10,593 bases of DNA, from assembly GCA_009926295.1 (NCBI GenBank), contig RFPF01000087.1, positions 1 to 10,593 on the forward strand, read 5' to 3'. Below the pieces are notes generated by a model. The model did not search any database. It saw nothing but the letters and a program-made list of their open reading frames with translations, and was not told the DNA's origin. The position numbers were made by a program, and so were the translations under genes. The DNA is from Planctomycetia bacterium (GTDB lineage: Bacteria; Planctomycetota; Planctomycetia; Pirellulales; UBA1268). This document shows, piece after piece, positions 1-7,566 of the stretch. Each line of letters begins with the position of its first letter. Positions within the stretch are counted from its first letter, which is position 1.

Positions 1-266
1 AACGGGCCGCCGCTCCAGCCGCCTCCGGGGCCGCCCGCCCCCACGCCCTCGAAGGAACTGCCGTAGCGGTCGTACATCTCGCGCTTGCCGGGATCGTTCA
101 GCACGTCGAAGGCGGACTGCACCCGCTTGAACTTCTCCTTCGCCGAGTCGTCGTCGGGGTGGAGGTCGGGATGATACTTGCGGGCCAGCTCGCGGTAGGC
201 CTTGCGAATGTCCTCCGCCGACGCGGTCCGCGGCACGCCGAGCGTCTGGTAGTGGTCCTCCGCCAT
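1..266 (-). CDS. J-domain cochaperone (DnaJ/CbpA-like), N-terminal part only
   Basis: Cochaperone that would stimulate the ATPase of DnaK/Hsp70 in the cytoplasm. The 88 visible residues start MAEDHYQTLGVPRTASAEDI and hold a complete J domain (about residues 4-68): helix II ends in KAYRELARKYHPD, with the invariant HPD at 32-34, followed by the helix III/IV residues KFKRVQSAFDVLND and REMYDRYG. A Gly-rich linker (GVGAGGPGGGWSGG) begins around residue 73, as in DnaJ and CbpA. The gene runs off the left edge, so zinc-finger DnaJ cannot be told from zinc-less CbpA. The ATG at 264-266 fits the family N-terminus; no clear Shine-Dalgarno (SD) sequence precedes it. It lies 32 bp downstream of ppk1 on the same strand, so co-transcription is likely. 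The J domain is certain; the subfamily is not. Confidence 0.93.
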   Translation of the reverse strand, partial: MAEDHYQTLGVPRTASAEDIRKAYRELARKYHPDLHPDDDSAKEKFKRVQSAFDVLNDPGKREMYDRYGSSFEGVGAGGPGGGWSGGP

Positions 267-298
267 CGCCGGATTCTAGAAACGGGCCGGCCCGCGGT

Positions 299-2460
<2,162 letters not shown>

Positions 2461-2464
<4 letters not shown>

Positions 2465-2470
2465 ATATGG
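2461..2470. repeat. Perfect 10-bp AT-rich palindrome CCATATATGG over the ppk1 start codon
   Basis: CCATATATGG is a perfect palindrome. Its first bases include the ppk1 start codon (2462-2464 on the minus strand). The A/T core stands out in this GC-rich sequence. It could be a protein-binding site, an aid to an open initiation region, or chance. No second copy was noticed in the window. Confidence 0.5.
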
Positions 2471-2505
2471 ATGCGCTGGAGGAAAGACCGCGAGGAACTG
2501 GCGAG

Positions 2506-2511
2506 AGTGTA
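2506..2511 (-). promoter_or_regulatory. Candidate -10 element (TACACT) for ppk1
   Basis: On the minus strand TACACT lies 41 nt upstream of the ppk1 ATG. A TTG-type -35 (TTGCGC) sits 16 nt further up. This places transcription initiation near 2499 and supports the ATG at 2464 over upstream in-frame starts. On the other strand TACCCT (2510-2515) could serve the divergent CitG-like gene, so the two promoters may overlap. This comes from reading motifs only; there is no transcript evidence. Confidence 0.4.
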
Positions 2512-2564
2512 CCCTTGGGGATGGGTCGCGCAAGGGCTTCGGCCCGGTCTCGCGAAAACCGAAC

Positions 2565-3509
2565 ATGAACCGTGCCCTCTCCCTGCAGGCGTTCGCGCCC
2601 GGCTCCCGCGGCTGGTGCATCCAGACGGCCTGCGCGCTCGAGGCGTCGGCGCCCAAGCCGGGAAACGTGCATCCACACGCCGACTACCACGATCTTTCGC
2701 ACGCCGAGCTCGTGGCGGCCGGCGCCGCGCTGGCACCGGCCTTCGAAGCGGCCCCGCGAAGCCGTCTCGGGGCGACGATTCTCGCCGCCGTCGAAGCCTC
2801 CCGCGGCGTCACCCGCTCCAACGCCAACCTCGGCATCGTGCTCGCGGCGGCTCCCCTGGCCGCGGCGCCCGGGCCGGCGGCGCCGACGCCCGCCCGCATC
2901 ACCGGCATTCTCGCGGCCCTCGGCCCCGAGGATGCGGCCGACTGCTGGGCTGCCATCGCCCTGGCGCGACCCGGCGGCATGGGATCGCGGGGTCGCTGGG
3001 ATGTCGCGGGCCCCCCGCCGCCCGACCTGATGGCGGCGATGCGCGCCGCGGCGCCGCACGACCAGATCGCCCGGCTCTGGGCCGACGGCTACGAACCGTT
3101 GTTCGCGGGCCCCGTGGCCGACCTCGAGCGGGAACTGGCGGCGGGCCACGACCTCGGCGCGGCGATCGTCCGCGCCTTCCTGCTGCACCTGGCGCGTGAG
3201 CCCGATTCCCTGATCGCGCGCAAGCACGGAGCCCGCGTGGCCGCGGCCGTTTCTTCCCGCGCGGCCGAGGTGGTCGGCAGTGGCTCGTGGCGGGAGGCCG
3301 CCGCATCGCTCGACCGCGATCTCCGCCGTGGACTGGGCGTCGCCGGATTCGTCCCTGCGGCCACCACGCGGCCCGGCACGATCAATCCCGGCACGACGGC
3401 CGATCTCATCGCAGCCGCGCTCTACGCGTTGCTCGCGACCGGGCGACTGCAGGAGATCGTCGGGCCGCATCCGACGCTCGACTCGCGCGCCGATCCGCCC
3501 CGCCGCTGA
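2565..3509 (+). CDS. CitG/MdcB-family protein (triphosphoribosyl-dephospho-CoA synthase-like), probably H4MPT-associated
   Basis: CitG-family enzymes use ATP to ribosylate dephospho-CoA at a ribose hydroxyl, releasing adenine, to make the citrate lyase or malonate decarboxylase prosthetic-group precursor. The 314-residue product shows the family blocks: ASAPKPGNVHPHADYHDLS (28-45), SNANLGIVLAAAPL (85-98), DSLIARKHG (214-222) and GTINPGTTADLIAAALYAL (271-289). The start is the ATG of MNRALSLQAF; no strong SD is present, and the first conserved block begins within 30 residues. It is divergent from ppk1 and convergent with the metalloregulator. No citrate lyase or malonate decarboxylase genes are present, while mch and a RimK-like ligase lie just beyond. 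CitG-like genes occur in bacterial H4MPT islands, so a role in attaching the ribose of the H4MPT side chain is a reasonable inference. Family membership is secure; the substrate is not known. Confidence 0.88.
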   Translation: MNRALSLQAFAPGSRGWCIQTACALEASAPKPGNVHPHADYHDLSHAELVAAGAALAPAFEAAPRSRLGATILAAVEASRGVTRSNANLGIVLAAAPLAAAPGPAAPTPARITGILAALGPEDAADCWAAIALARPGGMGSRGRWDVAGPPPPDLMAAMRAAAPHDQIARLWADGYEPLFAGPVADLERELAAGHDLGAAIVRAFLLHLAREPDSLIARKHGARVAAAVSSRAAEVVGSGSWREAAASLDRDLRRGLGVAGFVPAATTRPGTINPGTTADLIAAALYALLATGRLQEIVGPHPTLDSRADPPRR

Positions 3510-3526
3510 CGCCGGCCCGCTCCCTC

Positions 3527-4198
3527 TCAGGCGTCGACCACGAGCAACTTGCCCGCGGCGTCGAGGGCCAGGGAGATCGGCTTACGGCTCACCCGGATTC
3601 GCATCAGTCCTGCGCCGTCCGGATTGCGATCCACGATCCCGGTGGTGCCGAGGGCGAGGCCGGCGTCGGTGAGGTAGCGGAGAAAGCCGGCCGACTGATC
3701 GAGCACTCGGGCCAGGCGGAAGCTGCATCCGGCGGCGCACTCGGCGAGCGGTCGGGCGGCGGTCTCGAGTGGCGGCTGGAGCGTCTTGCCGTCGCACCGC
3801 GGAATCGGGTCGCCGTGCGGGTCGACGTCGGGGTGGCCGAGAAAGGCGTCGATCCGATCGACGAGAAGGTCGCTCACGGCATGCTCCATGTGTTCGGCCT
3901 CGTCGTGCACCTCGTCCCACGAAAGTTCGAGGGTCCGCATCAGAAAGAGTTCGAGAAGCCGGTGGCGGCGGATCACACGCAGCGCCAGCACGCGGCCCGC
4001 CTGCGTGAGGGCCACGCCCTCGTAGGGGCGGTGGGTCGCGAGCCGGGCGGCGTCGAGCGTCTTCAGCATGCTCGTCACGGTGCCCGGCGACACGCCCAGC
4101 GCCGTCGCGACCTGGCCCGTCGTCGCCGGCTCCCCCGCCTGCGCGGAGGCGATCTGGTAGATCGTCTTCACGTAGTTCTCGACGGTCAGACTCGGCAC
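3527..4198 (-). CDS. DtxR/MntR-family metal-dependent transcriptional regulator
   Basis: Cytoplasmic repressor that binds DNA when loaded with Fe2+ or Mn2+ and controls metal uptake. The 223 residues comprise a winged helix-turn-helix (about 4-75; recognition region GVSPGTVTSMLKTLDAARLA), a dimerization and metal-binding domain (about 76-140), and a C-terminal FeoA/SH3-like domain (about 150-222), so it has the long DtxR/IdeR architecture. His79, Glu83, His98, Glu105 and His106 fall exactly at DtxR numbering. DtxR Cys102 is replaced by Glu102, as in MntR (Glu99), and the DtxR Met10/MntR Asp8 position is Asn8. The start is GTG, chosen for the upstream GAGGTG. It is convergent with the CitG-like gene (17 bp between stops) and divergent from mch. 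Family is secure; metal preference is unresolved. Confidence 0.94.
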   Translation of the reverse strand: MPSLTVENYVKTIYQIASAQAGEPATTGQVATALGVSPGTVTSMLKTLDAARLATHRPYEGVALTQAGRVLALRVIRRHRLLELFLMRTLELSWDEVHDEAEHMEHAVSDLLVDRIDAFLGHPDVDPHGDPIPRCDGKTLQPPLETAARPLAECAAGCSFRLARVLDQSAGFLRYLTDAGLALGTTGIVDRNPDGAGLMRIRVSRKPISLALDAAGKLLVVDA

Positions 4199-4202
4199 GG
4201 CA

Positions 4203-4208
4203 CACCTC
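4203..4208 (-). promoter_or_regulatory. Shine-Dalgarno (GAGGTG) supporting a GTG start
   Basis: Minus-strand GAGGTG ends 4 nt before the GTG at 4196-4198 and decides that start for the DtxR-like gene. Confidence 0.55.
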
Positions 4209-4245
4209 GGGTGGGCGGCCGCACGGCCGGGCCGAAAGCCCGAGG
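4205..4245 (-). repeat. Inverted repeat able to cover the regulator's Shine-Dalgarno
   Basis: CCTCGGG (4205-4211) and CCCGAGG (4239-4245) are perfect 7-bp inverted repeats. An inner CGGGC/GCCCG pair (4228-4232/4238-4242) is an alternative stem. In the DtxR-like mRNA leader the 7-bp stem would overlap the GAGGTG ribosome-binding site. Short inverted repeats are common in GC-rich DNA, so function is unproven. Confidence 0.3.
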
Positions 4246-4272
4246 GGATTGCCCGCGCGGTCGCCCCACCGC

Positions 4273-4278
4273 ATTATG
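4273..4278 (-). promoter_or_regulatory. Candidate -10 (CATAAT) for the DtxR-like gene
   Basis: CATAAT on the minus strand matches TATAAT at five of six positions and lies about 75 nt upstream of the GTG start. It is an AT island in the 117-bp intergenic region shared with divergent mch. No good -35 is seen at 17 nt. The plus-strand reading (TATGAC, 4275-4280) could serve mch. I found no clear DtxR-type palindromic operator here. Confidence 0.35.
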
Positions 4279-4315
4279 ACCACGCCGACCGGCGGGTCGA
4301 CGGGAATTTCCGCGC

Positions 4316-5314
4316 ATGAGCCTCAACGAAGCCAGCCTCCGCATCGGTGAGCGGGCGCTGGCGGAGTCGGGACCGCTCGGCATCGAGTGCTCCCGGGTCG
4401 CGGGCGCCCAGGTGCTCGACTGCGGCGTGCGGGCCGCCGGCGGGATCGCGGCGGGCGTCGTCATGGCCGAAACCGCGCTCGCCGGCCTCGGCCGCGTGTG
4501 GATCGAGCCGGCGGGGCGTCACGACGCCTCGTTCGCGGACGCGTGGCCCGGCTGTCCGTGGCCCGTGGTCGCGGTGCACAGCGACGCTCCCGTGACAGCC
4601 TGCCTCGCGGCCCAGTACGCCGGCTGGAAGGTGAGTCGCGACGGGTTCTTCGCAATGGCGAGCGGGCCGATCCGGGCGGCGATCGGCCGCGAGGATTTGT
4701 TCGACGCGATCGGCCGCCGGGAGCGGCCTGCCGTCGCGGTGGGCGTGCTCGAGGCTGCGTGCCTGCCGCCGCCCGAGGTGTGCCTCGACCTCGCCGCGGC
4801 CGCGGGCGTGCGTCCCGAGGGGCTCTTCCTGCTGGTCGCGCGCACGGCGAGCGCCGCCGGAACCTTGCAGGTGGTCGCCCGATCGCTCGAGACGGCGCTC
4901 CACAAGCTGCACGACCTCGGATACGACCTGTCGCGGATCGAGCGGGGCACCGGCCGGGCTCCGCTCGCCCCCGCGTCCGCCGACGACCTCGCCGCCATCG
5001 GCCGCACCAACGACGCCATCCTCTACGGCGGGCTGGTCACGCTGGAGGTTCGGGGCAGCGACGCCGAAATCGTGGAGTACGGTTCTCGCGCGGTCAGCCG
5101 CGCATCGCAGGCCTACGGGGAACCGTTCGCACGGCTGTTCGCGAAGGCGGGCGGAGATTTTTACGCGCTCGATCCGGCCCTCTTCGCACCGGCCATGGTC
5201 GAGTTCGTGAATCTCGACACCGGGACGCGTCACCGGTTCGGCGGCCTGGATCCCGACGTCGTTTCTGCGTCGTTCGATCCACCTGCGGCTCCGGCCCGGC
5301 ACGCGACACGGTGA
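4316..5314 (+). CDS. mch: Methenyltetrahydromethanopterin cyclohydrolase
   Basis: Cytoplasmic enzyme that reversibly hydrolyses N5,N10-methenyl-H4MPT to N5-formyl-H4MPT (EC 3.5.4.27), a central step of H4MPT-linked C1 oxidation or reduction. The 332-residue product has family length and family blocks throughout: VTACLAAQYAGWKV (93-106), FFAMASGPIRA (111-121), AGTLQVVARSLETALHKLHD (181-200), and IGRTNDAILYGG (228-239) near the end of the core. Arg189 and Glu192 have the three-residue spacing of the Arg/Glu pair I recall from archaeal Mch as catalytic. The ATG gives the expected N-terminus (SLNEASLRIGERAL); only a weak purine stretch precedes it. The stop TGA shares its A with the ATG of the next gene, showing translational coupling to the ATP-grasp ligase. 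Other C1 enzymes (fae, mtdB, fhc) are absent from the window. Confidence 0.96.
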   Translation: MSLNEASLRIGERALAESGPLGIECSRVAGAQVLDCGVRAAGGIAAGVVMAETALAGLGRVWIEPAGRHDASFADAWPGCPWPVVAVHSDAPVTACLAAQYAGWKVSRDGFFAMASGPIRAAIGREDLFDAIGRRERPAVAVGVLEAACLPPPEVCLDLAAAAGVRPEGLFLLVARTASAAGTLQVVARSLETALHKLHDLGYDLSRIERGTGRAPLAPASADDLAAIGRTNDAILYGGLVTLEVRGSDAEIVEYGSRAVSRASQAYGEPFARLFAKAGGDFYALDPALFAPAMVEFVNLDTGTRHRFGGLDPDVVSASFDPPAAPARHATR

Positions 5315-6186
5315 TGACGATGCGCGCGGCCGTGCTGGGAGGCGCGACGGGCTGGCACGGCCGTCGGCTCGTCGAGTCGCTGCGGCGTGCGGGCCACGAT
5401 GCAGTCGTGGTCGGCTGGCACGAATTGGGCGTGGAGATCGGCCGCGAGGAGTCGTTCCTGCCGGCCGCGGTCGCCGGCGCCGACGTCGTCGTGGTCCGTG
5501 GCATGCCATCGGGCCGGCTGGAGGACGTCATCTTTCGGATGGACGTGCTCGGGCGTCTCGCGCGGACGCGGCGCGTGGTCAACGACCCCCGGGCACTGGA
5601 GGTGGCGATCGACAAGTATCTGTGCCTCGCGCGACTCCACGATGCGGGCGTTCCCGTGCCGCGGACGATCGTCGCCCAGGACTCGGCGGGCATCCACGCC
5701 GCCTGGGAGATGCTCGGCGGCGACGCCGTCGTGAAGCCGCTGTTCGGGTCCGAGGGTCGCGGGATCGAGCGGCTCTCCTCCCGGGCGGCACTCGCGCCGT
5801 GGCTCGACGCCGCCGATCGAGCCGTCCCGCCGGGCGCGGTCTGCTACCTGCAGGAATTCATCGCACATCCCGGATGGGACGTGCGGGTGCTCGTGGTGGG
5901 GCGACACATCTTCGGCATGCGCCGGATCGGCAGCCACGACTGGAGGCTGAACGTGTCGCGCGGCGCCCGGCCCGAGGCCTGGGCGGTGCCGGAAGACTGG
6001 GTGGACCTGGCGATCCGGTCCGCTTCGGCCGTCGGCGCCGAGATCGCCGGGGTCGACATCGTGCCGTCGGCCGCCGGCCCGCGGGTGGTCGAGGTGAACG
6101 GCACGCCCGGCTGGAAGGGTATCGAGGCCGTCACGAACCAGGATGTCGCGGGGACGATCGTCCGGCATCTCGCGGAGGGGGCTTGA
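5314..6186 (+). CDS. RimK-type ATP-grasp ligase in the H4MPT gene pair
   Basis: ATP-grasp enzymes activate a carboxylate as an acyl phosphate and ligate it to an amine; RimK and the methanogen enzymes MptN and CofF add alpha- or gamma-linked glutamates. The 290-residue product has a pre-ATP-grasp domain (1-90) and an ATP-grasp fold: Lys101 in IDKYLCLARL, VVKPLFGSEGRGI (139-151) with Lys141 and the flexible Gly loop, LQEFI (179-183) with Glu181, DVRVLVVG (189-196), and the Mg-binding end GVDIV...VVEVNGTPGWKGIE with Asp248, Glu260 and Asn262, closely like RimK. The start ATG overlaps the mch stop (TGATG); a second ATG at 5320 is possible. Pairing with mch suggests modification of the H4MPT cofactor (MptN-like), but substrate is inferred. 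No gene follows for 281 bp. Confidence 0.9.
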   Translation: MTMRAAVLGGATGWHGRRLVESLRRAGHDAVVVGWHELGVEIGREESFLPAAVAGADVVVVRGMPSGRLEDVIFRMDVLGRLARTRRVVNDPRALEVAIDKYLCLARLHDAGVPVPRTIVAQDSAGIHAAWEMLGGDAVVKPLFGSEGRGIERLSSRAALAPWLDAADRAVPPGAVCYLQEFIAHPGWDVRVLVVGRHIFGMRRIGSHDWRLNVSRGARPEAWAVPEDWVDLAIRSASAVGAEIAGVDIVPSAAGPRVVEVNGTPGWKGIEAVTNQDVAGTIVRHLAEGA

Positions 6187-6257
6187 GGACGAATTCACGG
6201 GGCGTTGCAAGCCGGACAGTTGGCAAATGCGACTCCCTCGAGCTGCCTTGTTTCTAA

Positions 6258-6294
6258 GCAGCCACCCCACTGCCGCCCGAACAGGCAGGGCTGC
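6258..6294 (+). terminator. Nested hairpin after the mch/ATP-grasp operon, possible terminator
   Basis: The outer arms GCAGCC (6258-6263) and GGCTGC (6289-6294) enclose the inner arms CTGCC (6270-6274) and GGCAG (6284-6288). Together they make 11 base pairs, with a one-sided bulge ACCCCA and a 9-nt loop. The 3' flank is ACACAATTAAGT, not a U tract, so intrinsic termination is uncertain. It lies 71 nt after the ATP-grasp stop. Confidence 0.3.
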
Positions 6295-6450
6295 ACACAA
6301 TTAAGTCTCGCTCGCCTCTCGCGACGTAAGTTGTTTGTCTGCAATCGCTTCGTGCTGTCGCTTGACTCGCTGGACATCAATGAATCGTGCCGGCGGCGAT
6401 CCATGGTTCGCTCCGGAGCCAGTTTGACTGGTGTCGGTTCATTTCGAGGC

Positions 6451-6457
6451 GAGGAGG
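6451..6457 (+). promoter_or_regulatory. Strong Shine-Dalgarno (GAGGAGG) fixing the ribbon-helix-helix start
   Basis: GAGGAGG ends 10 nt before the ATG at 6468. It supports that start over an upstream in-frame GTG at 6387. Confidence 0.7.
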
Positions 6458-6467
6458 CGCAACACGG

Positions 6468-6923
6468 ATGGCGACGAAGACCCACGACGACACGGCCCAA
6501 GCCACTCACGGGGCGACCGCGGTGCTGGAGGTGGCCGAGCGGCTTTATTCCATGCGGCCGGAATGGGTCGTCTTTTTTCGCGAGGTGCTCGGGGTGGACG
6601 GCCTTGTGCGCCGGGCCTTCCGAACCCCGGAAACCCTGGTCCGCTTCGAGTGCTCGCCCGCGTACGCCCGGATTCGGGAAATGCTCGACGACCTGCGGAC
6701 CCAGCAGCGGGATCGGCCGGCGGAACGGGAGACGCAGCGCGTGGTCACGGTCCGGATGCCCAAGTCGCTGCACGAATCGCTCAAGGCCGAGGCGGAGGAG
6801 ATGCGGGTGAGCATCAACACCCTCTGCATCTCGAAGCTCATCAAGATGCTCGACGACACCGATCGCCGTGACCTCGCACTCGACACGAGGGCGGGCGGCT
6901 CGGCTGACCAGAGGATCGCGTGA
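6468..6923 (+). CDS. Ribbon-helix-helix (Arc/HicB-like) DNA-binding protein with a novel N-terminal region
   Basis: Probable DNA-binding regulator of 151 residues. The C-terminal half carries a ribbon-helix-helix unit: strand RVVTVRMP (91-98), helix KSLHESLKAEAEEMR (99-113), turn and second helix VSINTLCISKLIKML (114-128). This is the pattern of Arc/MetJ-type repressors and the C-terminal domain of HicB antitoxins. Residues 18-80, with RLYSMRPEWVVFFREVLG and SPAYARIREMLDDLR, look helical and match no family I recognise; they are not the usual HicB N-terminal fold. No small HicA-like or other toxin gene adjoins it, since the next gene is rnpB on the other strand. It stands alone behind a 281-bp leader region and has a strong SD. 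The DNA-binding domain is confident; antitoxin function is not supported. Confidence 0.82.
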   Translation: MATKTHDDTAQATHGATAVLEVAERLYSMRPEWVVFFREVLGVDGLVRRAFRTPETLVRFECSPAYARIREMLDDLRTQQRDRPAERETQRVVTVRMPKSLHESLKAEAEEMRVSINTLCISKLIKMLDDTDRRDLALDTRAGGSADQRIA

Positions 6924-6943
6924 TCGTTCGCCGCCCTCCCCCG

Positions 6944-6966
6944 CCCCCCCGGGGATGCCGGGGGGG
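6944..6966. terminator. Perfect 9-bp G/C hairpin between the convergent ribbon-helix-helix gene and rnpB
   Basis: CCCCCCCGG (6944-6952) pairs with CCGGGGGGG (6958-6966) around a 5-nt loop, GGATG. It begins one base beyond the rnpB P1 helix and lies 20 bp after the ribbon-helix-helix stop. It may therefore stop transcripts from both sides. No T tract follows on either strand, so intrinsic termination is not assured. Confidence 0.5.
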
Positions 6967-6967
6967 C

Positions 6968-7400
6968 CGGGCTGAAGCGGACCTGTAAGCCGGGTTCTGT
7001 CCCCGGCCGCGTCCGCAGACGGGCCGGAGAGGCGATCATTTCTCTAGGACGGCGGTTGCCCGCCGCCTCCAGCAGCCGACCCGGAAGCTGATGCGGGACG
7101 GGACGCCCCGCGCCGGTCCCGAAGGGCCGAACTTCTTCCTGCTTGGCCTTGCTCCCGATGGGGTTTGCCGAGCCAGACCGGTCACCCGGCCTGCTGGTGA
7201 GCTCTTACCTCACCGTTTCACCCTTACCGTCGGCCGCCGCCCGCGAGGGGCGGAGGACCGGTGGCGGTTTGCTTTCTGTGGCACTGTCCCTGGCCTCGCG
7301 GCCGGTGGGCGTTACCCACCATCGCACCCTGTGGAGCCCGGACTTTCCTCCCGCCACCGCGCGAGCGGCGGCCGGCGATCACCCGGTCCGCTTCAGCCCG
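6968..7400 (-). ncRNA. rnpB: RNase P RNA, bacterial type A
   Basis: Catalytic RNA of RNase P, which removes tRNA 5' leaders. On the minus strand the conserved blocks appear in order: GAGGAAAGTCCGGGCTCC (7333-7350) followed by ACAGGG; AGGGTGAAACGGTGAGGTAAGAGCTCACC-type core (7196-7224); GAGCAAGGCCAAGCAGG (7138-7154); and ACAGAACCCGGCTTAC (6985-7000), which pairs with the first block as P4. Helix P1 is a perfect 16-bp pairing of CGGGCTGAAGCGGACC (7385-7400) with 6968-6983, and P2 joins GGTGATCG (7376-7383) with TGATCGCC (7031-7038). P1 sets both ends, giving about 433 nt; exact termini are inferred. Open frames crossing this region are not genes. Confidence 0.96.
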
Positions 7401-7424
7401 ACCCCGGCGGCCGGCATCGGGCTG
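7394..7424 (-). repeat. Inverted repeat joining the rnpB leader to the 5' arm of P1
   Basis: Minus-strand CAGCCCGA (7417-7424) is the exact complement of TCGGGCTG (7394-7401), with 15 nt between them. The second arm includes the first bases of helix P1, so the two pairings exclude each other in a precursor transcript. It may be a folding or processing element, or chance. Confidence 0.4.
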
Positions 7425-7440
7425 TCCGACGAACCCTCGC

Positions 7441-7446
7441 AGTGTA
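7441..7446 (-). promoter_or_regulatory. Candidate -10 (TACACT) for rnpB
   Basis: TACACT on the minus strand lies 40 nt upstream of the start of P1 and would give a leader of roughly 30-35 nt. No good -35 is visible at 16-18 nt. The flanking GTGTACAC (7442-7449) is an 8-bp palindrome. Confidence 0.35.
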
Positions 7447-7525
7447 CACGACGTATGGTGCGGGACGGCCACGGGCCCGCACAATCGATTTTTACGGAAT
7501 CCGCACCGCCGCCCACGGGGCGACG

Positions 7526-7531
7526 TATGAT
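7526..7531 (+). promoter_or_regulatory. Candidate -10 (TATGAT) for the FHA gene
   Basis: TATGAT matches TATAAT at five of six positions, 35 nt upstream of the FHA-protein ATG, in the region shared with divergent rnpB. No clear -35 is seen. The implied leader would be about 30 nt and includes the AAAGGAG ribosome-binding site. Confidence 0.4.
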
Positions 7532-7549
7532 CTGAAGTCGACCGAGCCG

Positions 7550-7556
7550 AAAGGAG
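7550..7556 (+). promoter_or_regulatory. Shine-Dalgarno (AAAGGAG) of the FHA gene
   Basis: AAAGGAG ends 10 nt before the ATG at 7567, confirming that start for the FHA protein. Confidence 0.65.
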
Positions 7557-7566
7557 CGTCGCAGCC

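Larger units (their letters stand above)
6187..6467. other. 281-bp non-coding region, less GC-rich than its flanks
   Basis: I see no credible gene on either strand. A hand count over 6241-6420 gives about 59% G+C, below the flanking genes by eye. It contains a nested hairpin (6258-6294), an AT-rich patch (ACACAATTAAGT, 6295-6306) and a TTGACT (6362-6367) without a convincing -10. It presumably holds the terminator of the mch operon and the promoter of the ribbon-helix-helix gene. Confidence 0.5.

Noticed and set aside
2465..2656. A 64-residue N-terminal extension of PPK1 from the ATG at 2656
   Set aside because: It lacks PPK similarity, overlaps the divergent CitG-like coding region, and lies upstream of the likely ppk1 promoter.
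3508..3535. GACGCC/GGCGTC inverted repeat between the convergent CitG-like and DtxR-like genes, as a bidirectional terminator
   Set aside because: Only 6 bp of stem with a 16-nt loop and no T tracts; easily chance in GC-rich DNA.
4199..4315. A classical DtxR/IdeR operator in the DtxR-mch intergenic region
   Set aside because: No TTAGGnnnnnCCTAA-like dyad is present; the inverted repeats seen are GC-rich and fit a leader hairpin better.
6187..6467. A tRNA or riboswitch in the non-coding region
   Set aside because: No cloverleaf, TTCGA-type T loop or recognised riboswitch core could be found; only a nested hairpin is visible.
6468..6923. HicAB toxin-antitoxin locus
   Set aside because: The ribbon-helix-helix part is HicB-like, but no HicA-type small gene lies on either side and the N-terminal half is not the HicB fold.
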